Below are positions 10,868-21,625 of a DNA stretch of 64,000 nucleotides, piece after piece. The stretch is from Sistotremastrum niveocremeum HHB9708 (taxonomy: Eukaryota; Basidiomycota; Agaricomycetes; Sistotremastrales; Sistotremastraceae). The stretch's first letter is position 1. Every line of letters begins with the position of its first letter. Below the pieces are notes generated by a model, which saw only the letters and a list, made by a program, of their open reading frames with translations, was not told where the DNA came from and searched no databases. The position numbers and the translations under genes were made by a program. The DNA lies in the NCBI GenBank assembly GCA_001630475.1, contig KV419446.1:82408-146407 (forward strand). The letters run 5' to 3'.

Positions 10868-12563
10868 TCAATATTGAACCACGAACAGGATATCATCAAG
10901 TATTTCGAGCAACCTTCCGTGAGAAGGGTCGAAAGCAATCGATGGGAAGCGTTGGTTGGAACGGCGCGCCAATGCCATCTTGCCGGACTCAGTCTGATTG
11001 AACAACTCCGTCTCCTCTGGGGGAACCTTAAGCTCAACCCACCGACTGGTTGACGGTTCTCCCGGTCCGTTGTGAAATATAAAATGGCTATACGTGGAAG
11101 TTGATTCTGAAGTTGGCGAATAAACAGAGTAGAGCCTGGAAGGGGCCAAATAGTGGTGGTGTCGATGAGACAGATCGTCTGGGATTGGAATGCGCGTTGT
11201 TAACACCGTCGCCTCCGTTTCATCTTCTGTAAAACACACTGAAAGGAGAACAGGTTGAGAATTGGAGTCAGAGAGGGAGCCCTCTATGAATAAAGTAGGG
11301 TCTGGCATGTGTAGGTAGTTGAGACTCCACGACGACACGCCCGAAATTTGAAGGGGTGTGCTGTGGGCTGTTGCGGTGGCTTGGAAGCCAGACGAAGGGT
11401 CAAAATTCACTATCTTGGTAACAGATACTTCCCGCACAATTCCTGTGGAGCCGGAGTCGGCAACGGCAAGGATGGAAGGAATATCGAGTTGAAAGAGTGA
11501 TTTCGGTCTACCGAATGGGTAGCACGTATATTCCACATCTTCTACGAGGATAGAATCGCGGAATGGGTGAAAAGTTGCCTCCTGGATGTCGATCTATAGG
11601 TCAGAGGCTTGATATCAATTAAATAGCGTTCCAAGTGAGTGTTGGAAGGATCGACCTTTTCGTGGGGTTCACTGTCTTCGCAGCGTAGCCAGAATGACCA
11701 GTATGTACTAGTTCTCCAATTGAATAGCATGACCGGTCTCTTATGTCTTCGGGTGAAGATGAAGACGTATGGATCGCGAAGACGAATGAAGGTCGAAAAA
11801 GCTAACACTGTTCCGCTCCCTGCACGGAGTCCTTCCAAGTTCAGAGTCGCCCATTGTTTTCTGGGACAGCCAAAAGCATTTGGAGAGATCGAGAACTCGT
11901 GCACTTGGACTTGAAGTTCAAGCACTCCATAAGGACTATCAGGTCGGTATCCAGTCGGGCACACGAGCGCCAAAACGAACCTGTCCTCCGTGGAAGATAT
12001 CGCGAACTCGGAATCAAAATATTTACAACCCAGTAAGAGATGAGGATCGGTAAACCCGACTGTCCACTTCACTCTGACTCTGTCTGTTGCGAGCGTAAAT
12101 TCGGCTCTCATGTAAGGCCTGTCTAGGCTGAAGAAGACGAATGAATTGTAGTCCCAGTTTCTTAGGACAACAATATTGCTCGAGGTTCCCCGACAAATTG
12201 ACCATCTCTCCTCGGAGCTTGGAGAGATATGGACGGTGTTGGAATGTCGAGAATGTAACACGTGTTCTGTCGACATATCCCGTGCGAGACGAATCGCTCG
12301 CAGAGCATCTTTGTACAGAGTTAAGGGGTCGCCCGGGTGAGGCAATACAATCCTATGATGGTCGTACGCCTTTGCTAGAATCCGAGATGATATAACAAGA
12401 TCACGAAATCGGGAGCAGGTCTGGAGCGATCAATCAGTCAAGTGGAAATTTCTCCCGAAGGACTGGCACGAACCACTGCCAGAGAGACCATTTCTGATAT
12501 TCCTACATCCTTGAGAATGTGGAGGACTAGCTCTGTCGGCACGAGATGCAGGCACCCCATCAT
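10868..12563 (-). CDS. F-box-like protein, family 1 member D
   Basis: Closest relative of the gene at 4730-6400 but on the opposite strand. Exons 12563..12474, 12420..11656 and 11593..10868, giving 526 aa from the first of two adjacent ATGs. F-box: LVPTELVLHILKDVGISEMV, intron with a GTTCGT donor, then TCSRFRDLVISSRIL. Motifs shared with its twin: CRGTSSNIVVLRNWD, FDSEFAISSTED, DPYVFIFTR, LFNWRTSTYW, GVSSWSLNYLHM and a terminal FVVQY. Intron positions and phases (all 0) match the other family members. Likely an SCF substrate adaptor with an unrecognised C-terminal fold. Orientation and similarity suggest an inverted duplication within the cluster. Confidence 0.85.
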
Positions 12564-12995
12564 ACAGCTCAAGGTCGTGGGTGTAGTCAGGGCCAGGGTT
12601 GAGGGCGTATACCGATAACTCCGGTGTGCTAGCCGATCCAGGATCGTGCTTTGAGAACATAATTTACAATTATTGAATTTTAGTATCTCGAATACTGTAA
12701 ATGCATCGCACAAGACATCGCAACGGCCCCCCGGGAAGTCTCGAGATTATTTTCGTTCTCCCGGTCCTTCTCGCATTTTTGTCGAATCGGTACATTGACC
12801 TCCTCCAGAGCGTCAGTATCGTATTCAAATTTGTTCTTCACAGGTCAAATTTTCCATATCTTCGCATTTCTTCCTTGAAAATGACCCATGGATGTACAAA
12901 CCCATCTGCATCCAAGCTCTTATTCCTGTCACGGAATCCTGTGTTTATCTTCCGCGTTGACTGACATTGCGAGAAACATAGGAAAAGGCTAACCT
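12564..12995. other. Short intergenic gap
   Basis: 432 bp between the 5' end of one minus-strand F-box gene and the 3' end of the next. It should hold the promoter of the former and the 3' untranslated region of the latter. No gene seen. Confidence 0.5.
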
Positions 12996-14651
12996 TCAGT
13001 ATTGGATTGAAATCAGACAATCTTCGTTGGCAATTGTCAACTTTCCCGTCAAGGGATCGAAAACATAGGAAGACTGATAGTCTGAGCGTCCGAACACCTC
13101 CCAGGACAGTCCTTTCTGCTTAAGAATCTCTGAGAGATCATACGTCAATTTGGTCCATTGAGGAGTGTTTGATACACCTTGGTTCTGATCATAGTTCAAG
13201 AACAAAATGTGGGATGCAGGGATGAAGACATTCTCTGCCTGGAAAGGGGTGATGATAGAAGAGGGCGACCGCCCGACCTTCTCGTTCATTTGACAGACAT
13301 ATGGCCTCGGTCCCATAGTGATCGAAACCCGTGTATCCAGTCGATCCTCAGACTCGGAGAAGTAGAGCGACCTAACACCCGGACAAACGTCATCGTCTCC
13401 CTCCATACTTTCATCATCAAAGGGTTCGACAGGCTGGATTGTTCTCTGTAATACCCACGTAGAATGACCAGTTACTTGAGCAGCAGAAGTGAATAGGCCG
13501 TAGTGGCAATCAAAGCCTATCTTGTCGGGGCTTAGACGGGTGATGGGCTTTAGGACCAAGTCGACTGGTTTTGTCGCAGGGCTTGTTGCATCCCAGGAGA
13601 TCTGAGATCTGATGTCTATTTCGGAAATGAAATCGCCTGGTTCTGGAAAGCCTATCCAGGAACCATGAAGCTGATATGTGAGCACAAGGGCATCGCGGAA
13701 CGGATGTTTGTCGATCGAATAAGGACTTATCTGACTCACATCAACCAACATTAGGGCCGTCATCCTTATTGAAAGGATTGACTTACAATAATCGTCCGTT
13801 GATGTTCCTGATACCCTTCATCAAAGCGCATCACGAATCGAGCCAAGTCGCCGCTTCTCCAATTATACAACAGGGAGGGAAAGAGACCCTCATGTATCGG
13901 AAACACAAGCACATACGGATCACACATATGAATGTAAAGTTCATAGTACGGCAGGCTACATATGGGCTCCTGTCCAACGCGTTCATAGAATTCCCGAGTG
14001 AGCAGATGTCTTCGACGAAAGCCGAAATCGTCCGACGCGACCGAATACTCGGTGACGTACAAGGTGATCGTTTCGGTGATCCCCGGCCATGAGGCTCGAG
14101 CGTACGCGATTAGTATGCCTTGTCTTTCTGGTAAAGCGACTATCTGCACAGGATAAATCTCGTCCGCAACCGACGGCAAGGTTTCCATGTCTAATTTCGC
14201 CTCGAGATGAGGTCTGTCCATGTCAAGCATGGTGAATCCAACGTTGTCAACAATGACCAAGATACTACCGCAAGGTAGATAGATGCGATTGTAGGGCGAT
14301 GGGGGCGACCGACGATAGACTGAATAGCGCAGAGGGGTTATATCTTCGGATGATGAAAGGCGTCGCGAGATCAGGTTGGCTTTGAGTGCCGATTTGTATA
14401 GATCGAGCGGATCGGGGTCTTTCTTCAAAATGAGAAGCCGATGCTTATCCCAAGCTCCAGCTAGAACGCCCGAAGCGATGATCAGAGCTCGAAACCGACT
14501 GCAAGTCTAGGATAAAATCGTTATCAGGCGAAATTTCAAGTTTCTGAGGTTCCAGGCTCCATACCAGTGCCAAAGAAATCAAATCGGATATACCGAAGCT
14601 CTCTATGACTTGTAAGATTAGTTCAGAGGGTATGAGTTCGAAGAGTCCCAT
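12996..14651 (-). CDS. F-box-like protein, family 1 member E
   Basis: Most diverged member of the five-gene family, 513 aa. Exons 14651..14565, 14506..13787 and 13730..12996; introns 57 and 56 nt, all phase 0. F-box: LIPSELILQVIESFGISDLI, intron, then TCSRFRALIIASGVL. The second intron starts GTAAGT, contains CCCTAATG as a good branch site and ends GTCAG, restoring ISPYSIDKHPFRDALV, which matches HPFRDAIV in its paralogue. Family motifs are present in weaker form: LLYNWRSGDLARF, GHSTWVLQ and terminal LISIQY. The exon 3 region holds an acidic loop absent from the others. SCF adaptor role inferred. Confidence 0.83.
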
Positions 14652-14998
14652 TTTCGCGATGTGGTTGCAGACAAAGCGATCGGCATTTGCCGACTACTCC
14701 GCCTTGTACCTCATGTTCCAGCGACGGAATCCTTCAATTGCTTCAACAGACTGTATGATAGTCGATGTCGACGCGATAGATAGTGTGGTTTACGAGTTCG
14801 ATTTATTGGCCCCGGAGAAAAGAATTACTAAGTAATATGTCACGGCTAGGCAGAAAGGCACGTCGGCTAAACTATAAACGATAAGATAAGTGAAGGCCAA
14901 GAGAAAAGACTTATTAAAGCTGCTTTATACAAATAAGGGTGACTCAAAATATCAAGAAAAGAAAGAATTTGCTGTTATGAAGATTTGATTGCGGTCTT
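14652..14998. other. Short intergenic gap
   Basis: 347 bp holding the 5' flank of one minus-strand F-box gene and the 3' end of another. AT-rich around 14870-14980; nothing else recognised. Confidence 0.45.
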
Positions 14999-16233
14999 TC
15001 AAGGCATCGGAGCAGTTTCGAACAGAAGATCAGGCTCCATATAAGGCCAGCCCTCCCAATCCTCTTCTCTGCGTGCCACGCGAACCTTCCAGTTGGTCGC
15101 TCTCCCTTCCTCTTGATAAACAGTCCTGATGGACATCACAATGCCAAATTCCTGATTTGTGTCAGGACCGTCCGGCGCAAGCCATCCCGTAAACCGCAGC
15201 CGAGGGCAGTGCCGTGAGAGTTGATCGGCGTAAGCGGCCACATCGGCATCAAAAACTGTCGCATGACGTAGGTAAGGCAGGATTAAATCGACCGAATCAC
15301 GCGCGTCGCGTCGTCGAGGAAATGCACCCGTGAAGAGGATGTTACCAGCACGCTTTACTACCTCAGGCGATGGCTGAGTTTTGCCATCAAATGTTTTTCT
15401 GCCGAGGGATAGAGGGAGTGCGAGTTCTTCGAGGAATTGAAGGCGGGAAAGGGGTTTTAGATAGTGTGCCTGTCGATGAACATGTGAGAATACGGTCAAA
15501 GAACAATGCGGAACGGCGAACCCAATCAGTTGTCGCATCGAGGACATTCACCGTTGACCTGAGTGACGTGTTTTGTCTTGGATTGAACATGAATAAGGTT
15601 TGTAGACGAGGTAGGTACGCCGTTAAATCGATTAAGACTTGGAGGGGCACTTCACGAGCGGGAACGCTCAAATGCCGCATATTCTGATGTAGCTTTCCTT
15701 CTTCCAAGGGGCGGAAGAGGACTGGCCAGAACACGTCTTGGGTTCGTCCGTCATAAGGAGGCTGGAATTGCTGAACGACGAATGTGTGGAGGTCGGGGGG
15801 AAAGCCAAGCGGCACGGTAGCGACGGATTGCAACTCCAATCCTTGACAAGAGAAGGAAGGAACATTAGGGATCTGAACGTTAAGGATTCGGACTGCCTCT
15901 ACAGCATGGAGATGAAGGTGGGAAAGATGTGAAAATTTATCGTCTGCAGGCAGTTGGACTTGTCCAGGATTAGACAGGCCGACAGAGAGGGCGCTGCGGC
16001 GGTATAAGCGACTATCACGAAATACAAACGACAACTTACGGGCAATTCTGTTCAAACGAAGCAGAAACTAGGTCAGCGACCAGTAAAACTTTGCGCTCTC
16101 TCTTCACTCGAAGATTGGTCAGGATCGTGCGGATTCTGCGACAGACACGTCGAAAGTTTCTCCTATGGGGCAGGGTGAGATAGCTCCCAATCTCGAAGAT
16201 GAGCTCAGGCGGAAGGGACAACAGCACACGCAT
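14999..16233 (-). CDS. F-box protein, different subfamily
   Basis: Predicted F-box protein of 378 aa. Exons 16233..16040, 15993..15522 and 15469..14999. The F-box lies at the N-terminus: LSLPPELIFEIGSYLTLPHR followed by VCRRIRTIL. Intron 1 (46 nt) has a GTAAGT donor and GCCGCAG acceptor; intron 2 is best placed as 52 nt with a GTTCGC donor after a Trp codon, though a longer 82-nt version with GTGAAT is also in phase. The body contains repeated Leu-spaced segments such as LPRLQTLFMF and SRLQFLEELALPL, like degenerate leucine-rich repeats, so it may be an F-box/LRR adaptor. Unlike the other F-box genes here, no intron interrupts the F-box. Without the introns it would look frameshifted; the splicing explains this. 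Confidence 0.75.
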
Positions 16234-19200
16234 CGACAGCCTGGTCTGGCTCTGGTTGTCGTCGGAACAGAGGTTGCCAAAGTGGGCCACGTGATGGGAT
16301 CAAGTACTGACATCGAGCGCCTATCAATCAGAACACGCGGCCTGTCCTGGTGGCGTGTGCGACCATGATAGGCAGAACAGCTCTCAAATGAACTTGGTAC
16401 GGACTGAAGTTTCAGACCAGAAGACGCGACAATGAGCTTGCATACGCATGGCGAACTGACGAAATGGCGTTTGCTGGTGTTCGGTCGAAGAGAGCGGGGT
16501 TCGAAATGGCCATGACGTCTTAAGGGATGTGGGCGGAGTTTCAACTACGAGCCTCTTTTGAATCCGCATCTGGACCCAAAGCCAATAGACTGTGGATGGG
16601 CTGCTTGCTCGTACCGAGTCAATCATATATTGCTCTAGACCTATCCAAATAAATCACCTCGCCCAATTTGAATCTCGATTTGAATTTCGTTGATACCCAC
16701 TCCATTCTTCGCATTACAGTAATCTGGTGCCGAAAGCGAGAGCAAGCTAGAGTCTTTCGATGGTCATCCCATTCTATTTGAAGAGACTACTTGATAGCCA
16801 TGGGCTGAAACTTAATCTGGGAGGATACGAAGATCTCTCATAAATTGCTCTCGTTTTCTTGACTGCGACCTAAATCACAATTGCAAGAGGCGCCCAATCT
16901 CAAGTATTAAATAGAGCGTCGTTCCGGAGATCATCCAGCAATCTCGATTCTGTCTATCATATGATCTTTCTGTTATCTTGCTTTCCTTCTATTCGAGAGG
17001 TCTCTTGATTCGGTACGATGAGTTTCTCATTCGGAACTACTGCTCTTTATCATATTTACAGGTCAAATAACTTGCATCGCATTACTAGCAACGTTAGGCA
17101 CTTACCTGCGAATCGAATGATGGCTACGTGCCGACTCCTTGTGTGGAAATTTAAGCAGACCTACTGTCCCAGCACGTGCGCCAGGTTACCGCTCGATCTT
17201 AGATCATCGAAGTCACCCGACTGATCCGACTATGGAAGCTCGTCTTAAAGTCAGTCTTAAAGTCTAATCTATTCAATATCGGAGCCGCTGATGCCTATAT
17301 ATTCGAAGATCCGGTGGCGTAGCTATGGAGGGTCTTCTATGCCTCGTGGTCAGTCAGTGAATTGAGATCTAGCTTCTGCGTCAGCCATGGCTTACTATTC
17401 AATTCATATTTAGTTGATTAACCCCACATTGATGTTTGCATGTAATTTTGCCGGTCTTTCATCTGGGGTAATTAGACTTTCCGATTCAATACTTCCTTGG
17501 CATTATTTACGACTATATTCTATTCAGTTCAGGAATCCGTCGATTCGGGAGAAACGACATTCTAGCCTTTCGCAGGGATTGATCTTGTCCGGAGATCCGA
17601 ACGCCAAAGAGCACGATCATGTGAGGTTCAATGAGGAATGTTTGCACCATGAGATATAGTTACAGTGCGTCTTTCATCCGGAATGCTTAACCGGAAAAAC
17701 TTTTCATTCGAGATAGGCTTTTGATCACGATCTTCGGATAAGGTTTAGACTTCAGCCGGCTCTCATCTACTGGATTCTACTGAATCGGGTAGCCGAGCCT
17801 CTCGCTCCTACAAGCTCACAATTTTGATTGCTGGGGATGGTATAAAGATATGGTTGGAATCATTTGCTTGAGATTATGATGGGGGGTGAGCTTTCATCTT
17901 TGACTTCTTGTCGCACAATTAATGCTCTAAATAATTTAATGACCACACGAGGTAGATAGCGGCAAGGGTGATTTGAAGGTATCGTGGCAAATTTGTCCCA
18001 AGCGCTTGTGCTAATATCCCTCGCATACTGCAGGGGATACTTCTCCAGATCTCGTCGGTCTCGACAATCATGCCAAACTGATCTCTACTTTTATTATCGA
18101 TGTGGCGTACTGTGCTTTCTCCCGCAGATGTTGGATTCGGTAGTCTTGATTCGCGAAATTGATGTATCTAGAGGCGGCTCAAGACTATGATGACTAGATT
18201 CATCCATGATCCTCACCACGATGATCGTTCGGTCACTCCTGCCGATATCCGGTGATACATCCATCGAGTTCTCCGCACGAGATACTAAATTCTATGAAAT
18301 TCTCGTTTCTGACGATCTTCAGACTGGACACGCTCTGACGTGGCCGACCAATAGGACAAGTCTAGACTACATATTTCCCATGCCTTACTCGCCAGCAAAC
18401 ATATGGCTCAATCGTTCAGCCGAGAGGAAGCTCTTTTTGACCGTATCTCGAGCCGGTGTCTCGACTCGATATTCTCTCCGCAGCGATGCTGGGAAATGTT
18501 CGTCCTAATGTGGAAAGTTTGATGACTTCTGGATCGTCCGCCAGGAACACAGCTGGCGGTGAAGTTTGATTCAAGCTTACCTCGTACCTGGCTCGGAACC
18601 GATGACTGTGCTCCCATGGATCGACACCGCCGTTGTGAACTCTCTCAAGCATGATGAGCTTTCAAATGTCAGAGACTCATAATGTCGCGCGGACCAGGCA
18701 ATCTCGTTTTTGCGAGAAATATACTGCTTACAATCTACACGATATCGCTGCAAAATGCGCTTAGTATTCTTAGAGGACCTTAGTCGGTGGACTGTGGTTT
18801 CTTTCCGGCATTTCAGGTCATTGTTCGGCATCGAGTCAATTAAGAAGTCAAAGGCTGAGACTGTTGTGGTACCGTTCTCCACATTTTGGCGAAAGGTCAG
18901 GCGACAGGTCAGCAGGATGCTGAGGATGTCTTTCTCATGCTCTAGAAGCCAGGCAATGGCAGGATTGATCCAAAACTTTGCCCTGCGCGAACTCGACAGC
19001 CCGGTAAGCTGCCCGCTACGAGCCACAGACTGGATAAGGAAAGTGTAAATTGCTTTCCCACGCACTTCAGTCCTAAATTCTTCCCGAACCTTCAGCAGGC
19101 GCTCGCTTGGGTAAGTTGGGTTAGTGGTTTTTACTCTGATTCGGCAAAGTTCGTCTTCCAGTTCTCAGTTATGCTTCCTGATACGATCTCCGAGATAACC

Positions 19201-20288
19201 GAGAGATAGTGAAAATTATTTTGAGTTCCCAGAGGGATGCATGGGTCGGATTCTCATCCTCGGATCCTCCCTTCAATGGCGCTTCTTCAAGCTTGGTAAA
19301 TCGATATCAGGAACTTCGTGTTCCTCCTAGTCAAGGATGCAGTAAGGGTTTCCTTGTTCCGCTCAACAGTACGGGCCGAAACTTGCACGACGACTCACAC
19401 AGCATTGATTGATCGATGGTATAGCACAAGAGCTCAACCACTTGGCTCCGGCAAAGAGGGCCGTACATACATAAATAGTTTCGCGAAAAGGACCCTGACA
19501 GCGTTTATCCACGGTTAATCCGCAGCTTTCATCAGTCGGCGTATCATGACAGATCAGCTCAGGGACCAGGAAGCAATACCACCGGTCAATAAGTGCCCTC
19601 ATTTCTAATTTGGCATCCGACGACCTAGGTCTACTCAGAAGGGCTACGATCGACAGAAGTTGGGATCGATGGTCAATGACCGAAACTTAACCGAATTGTG
19701 TCCATCCTCCCGTTGACGACACGCATCGGAGGCCGCGAACTATGAGCTCGTGGTTTTGATTATCGAAAGGTTCGTGCTATACGCATCACTTCTTAATAAA
19801 GCCGGATTCGCCGATCGTGTCAAGCCGCGAGGAAATGTCGGATATATCAAGTCGAGGGTTGAAGGAGTTATTCTACAAGTGGTTTGGTTGTACACTACAT
19901 GTCTTCAATGTATCGAGACTGGACGATAATTCTTTGCGATAATTTTCGGAGAGCAGAGATATGAAAGAGCACAAAAGAAGGATGAGAGCGCAGATGGAGA
20001 AAGTACGACAGAGCGAAGGAAGAAGATATGACGTATGGGTTGATGTTGATGACAGCAGTTAGACGCGCGAAAAATAAAACTTAGCCGATGGAAACTCAAA
20101 AAGAAACTCAAAAAAAAAAGTGAATGAAAATCCGAGATTTCGTTAGCCAGGGCGATGATGCCAAGAATGACTCGAGAGTCCAGTTTCGAGGCAGGAAAGA
20201 CGATGCGAGACGGCGACTACGGCCATCAGGTGCCTTTGTCAATCAAGGCTTTTAGGGAAGAGTGATGGTAACGAGAGACAGAAATATC
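16234..20288. other. 4-kb region without a clear gene
   Basis: No ORF here shows a known domain or a convincing splice chain. The longest is 162 aa on the minus strand (18577-19065), with the phrase FWINPAIAWLLEHEKD and several basic stretches; it could be a gene remnant or an exon of an undescribed gene. The segment 16234-17300 is AT-rich. A run of A residues occurs near 20110 on the plus strand. The right part probably holds the 3' untranslated region of the WOPR gene that ends at 20289. Confidence 0.4.
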
Positions 20289-21625
20289 CTAGAGGCGAAT
20301 TTGAAATGCTTCGAGCGCTTTTCTATCCTCTACAGTGAGAGGCTTGTATGGATTTTGGGAATAAGATCCCCCTGGCGTCAATGGGGCTGGTAGCCCATAT
20401 TGACTCCGAGATCCCGTTTGGAGAGTCGGTAAAGTCGGAGGCTGAGTGGTAGGATAAGTACCTGATCTAGTCGGATAACTACCATCTCCTCCGGGGAGGA
20501 TCGAAGGAAGTCCGACGTTAGGATGAGGGTCAGAATGTGAGCGTAGAAGGGGGCTTGGATTCAAGGGACCCCCATTCGGAAGAGGATGGAACTGAGGGTT
20601 GGCGATGGGGCTGTAAGATCCAGAAGTGTCAGAGACCCATCGAGGTCTCATACGCCCCAGATCTCCAGCGCTGTTGTTCATGGTCGGTGAAGCGAGAATA
20701 TTTCGAGACGTCGAACTGAAAGGAGTAGGAGGTACTGACTCCTCGTCGGAAGTGGAGTTATTATCGTCGGATGGATGGTATGCTGAGGCCGCACGCCCCG
20801 ATAAAAATATTCCTTCCGGAATCTGAATGCCTCGTAGATACTCGTAGTCGTCTATGACTGAAAGGTGATGGAGCTGTGACGTCCTGGGGGAAACGGTTAT
20901 AACCTAGAAGTGAAGGGCGAGTTAGGGGTACGCACGCAAAGTAAGCTACAAGATGCCACTTCTTGGCTCCTCCGGGAGATTTCCTTCGTACGATGGTTGA
21001 GTACGTTTGTTTCGTCAAGCCATTCGGCTTTGTCGGGCGATCTGATCGACGAGTAGGGGGTGATTTGGAAGGATTGCCACTTTCGGCACTACGCATGCTC
21101 GGCGTCAGCAGCGATCATATCAACAAAGCAAGGAATGCTCACGCCGCTCTTCTCACAGCTTTGGCTTCCTTCTCCGCTTGCGTCGTTGGCAATTTCTCGT
21201 CATAATACAAGAATTCGTTCCTCATTCGACTTTGGGACCACCTGTCAGAGAAGAGCGTGGGTCAGCGTGTGATGGGTAGGGTGGCACACGCCGCAGTGCG
21301 AAAGACGACAAGGGATGATCAATCAATCAGAACATACCTTCTGCCATCTGTCCACCGTTCGAGACCTTTCTTGTGGTCCGCTTCTTCCCAGACGAAGACG
21401 TCACCCGATTTCAGCAAGTCCCTCTCGGCCGCACTCAAACGGCGCTGAATCAGGGGAAGAATGCCGAGCCGTACAGCTTCGAAGATGATGGCGGCATCTT
21501 GAACATTTCGAATGTCTACAAAGGAAAAACAGCAAAACCAAATCGATTCGTGTCAGCCACTCCACAAGACCATGAGGTTAACAAAGGGACTGACGTAACG
21601 CGGTATGCGTGCATTGGATCTTCAT
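20289..21625 (-). CDS. WOPR (Gti1/Pac2) transcription regulator 1
   Basis: Fungal DNA-binding regulator of the Gti1/Pac2 family (relatives: Candida Wor1, Histoplasma Ryp1), 351 aa. Exons 21625..21595, 21515..21338, 21241..21143, 21088..20936 and 20883..20289. WOPR part 1: IRNVQDAAIIFEAVRLGILP, then RRLSAAERDLLKSGDVFVWE and LERWTDGRRWSQSRMRNEFL. Part 2: RPTKPNGLTKQTYSTIV and AKKWHLVAYF. Then comes VIDDYEYLRGIQIPEGIF, which leads into a Ser/Pro/Tyr-rich low-complexity tail ending LTVEDRKALEAFQIRL. Every junction keeps phase. Exons 1 and 2 (31 and 178 nt) and all phases match the divergent paralogue at 25662-27126. Wor1-type proteins control morphological or developmental switches in other fungi; the role here is inferred. 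Confidence 0.93.

Noticed and set aside
15387-15547. Apparent frameshift in the F-box gene at 14999-16233
   Set aside because: A 52-nt intron with GTTCGC donor and ACAG acceptor, phase 0 on both sides, explains the overlap of the two frames.
16011-16039. 28-nt intron in the F-box gene at 14999-16233
   Set aside because: Phase would allow it, but a 46-nt intron using the same GTAAGT donor and a later CAG is in the normal size range.
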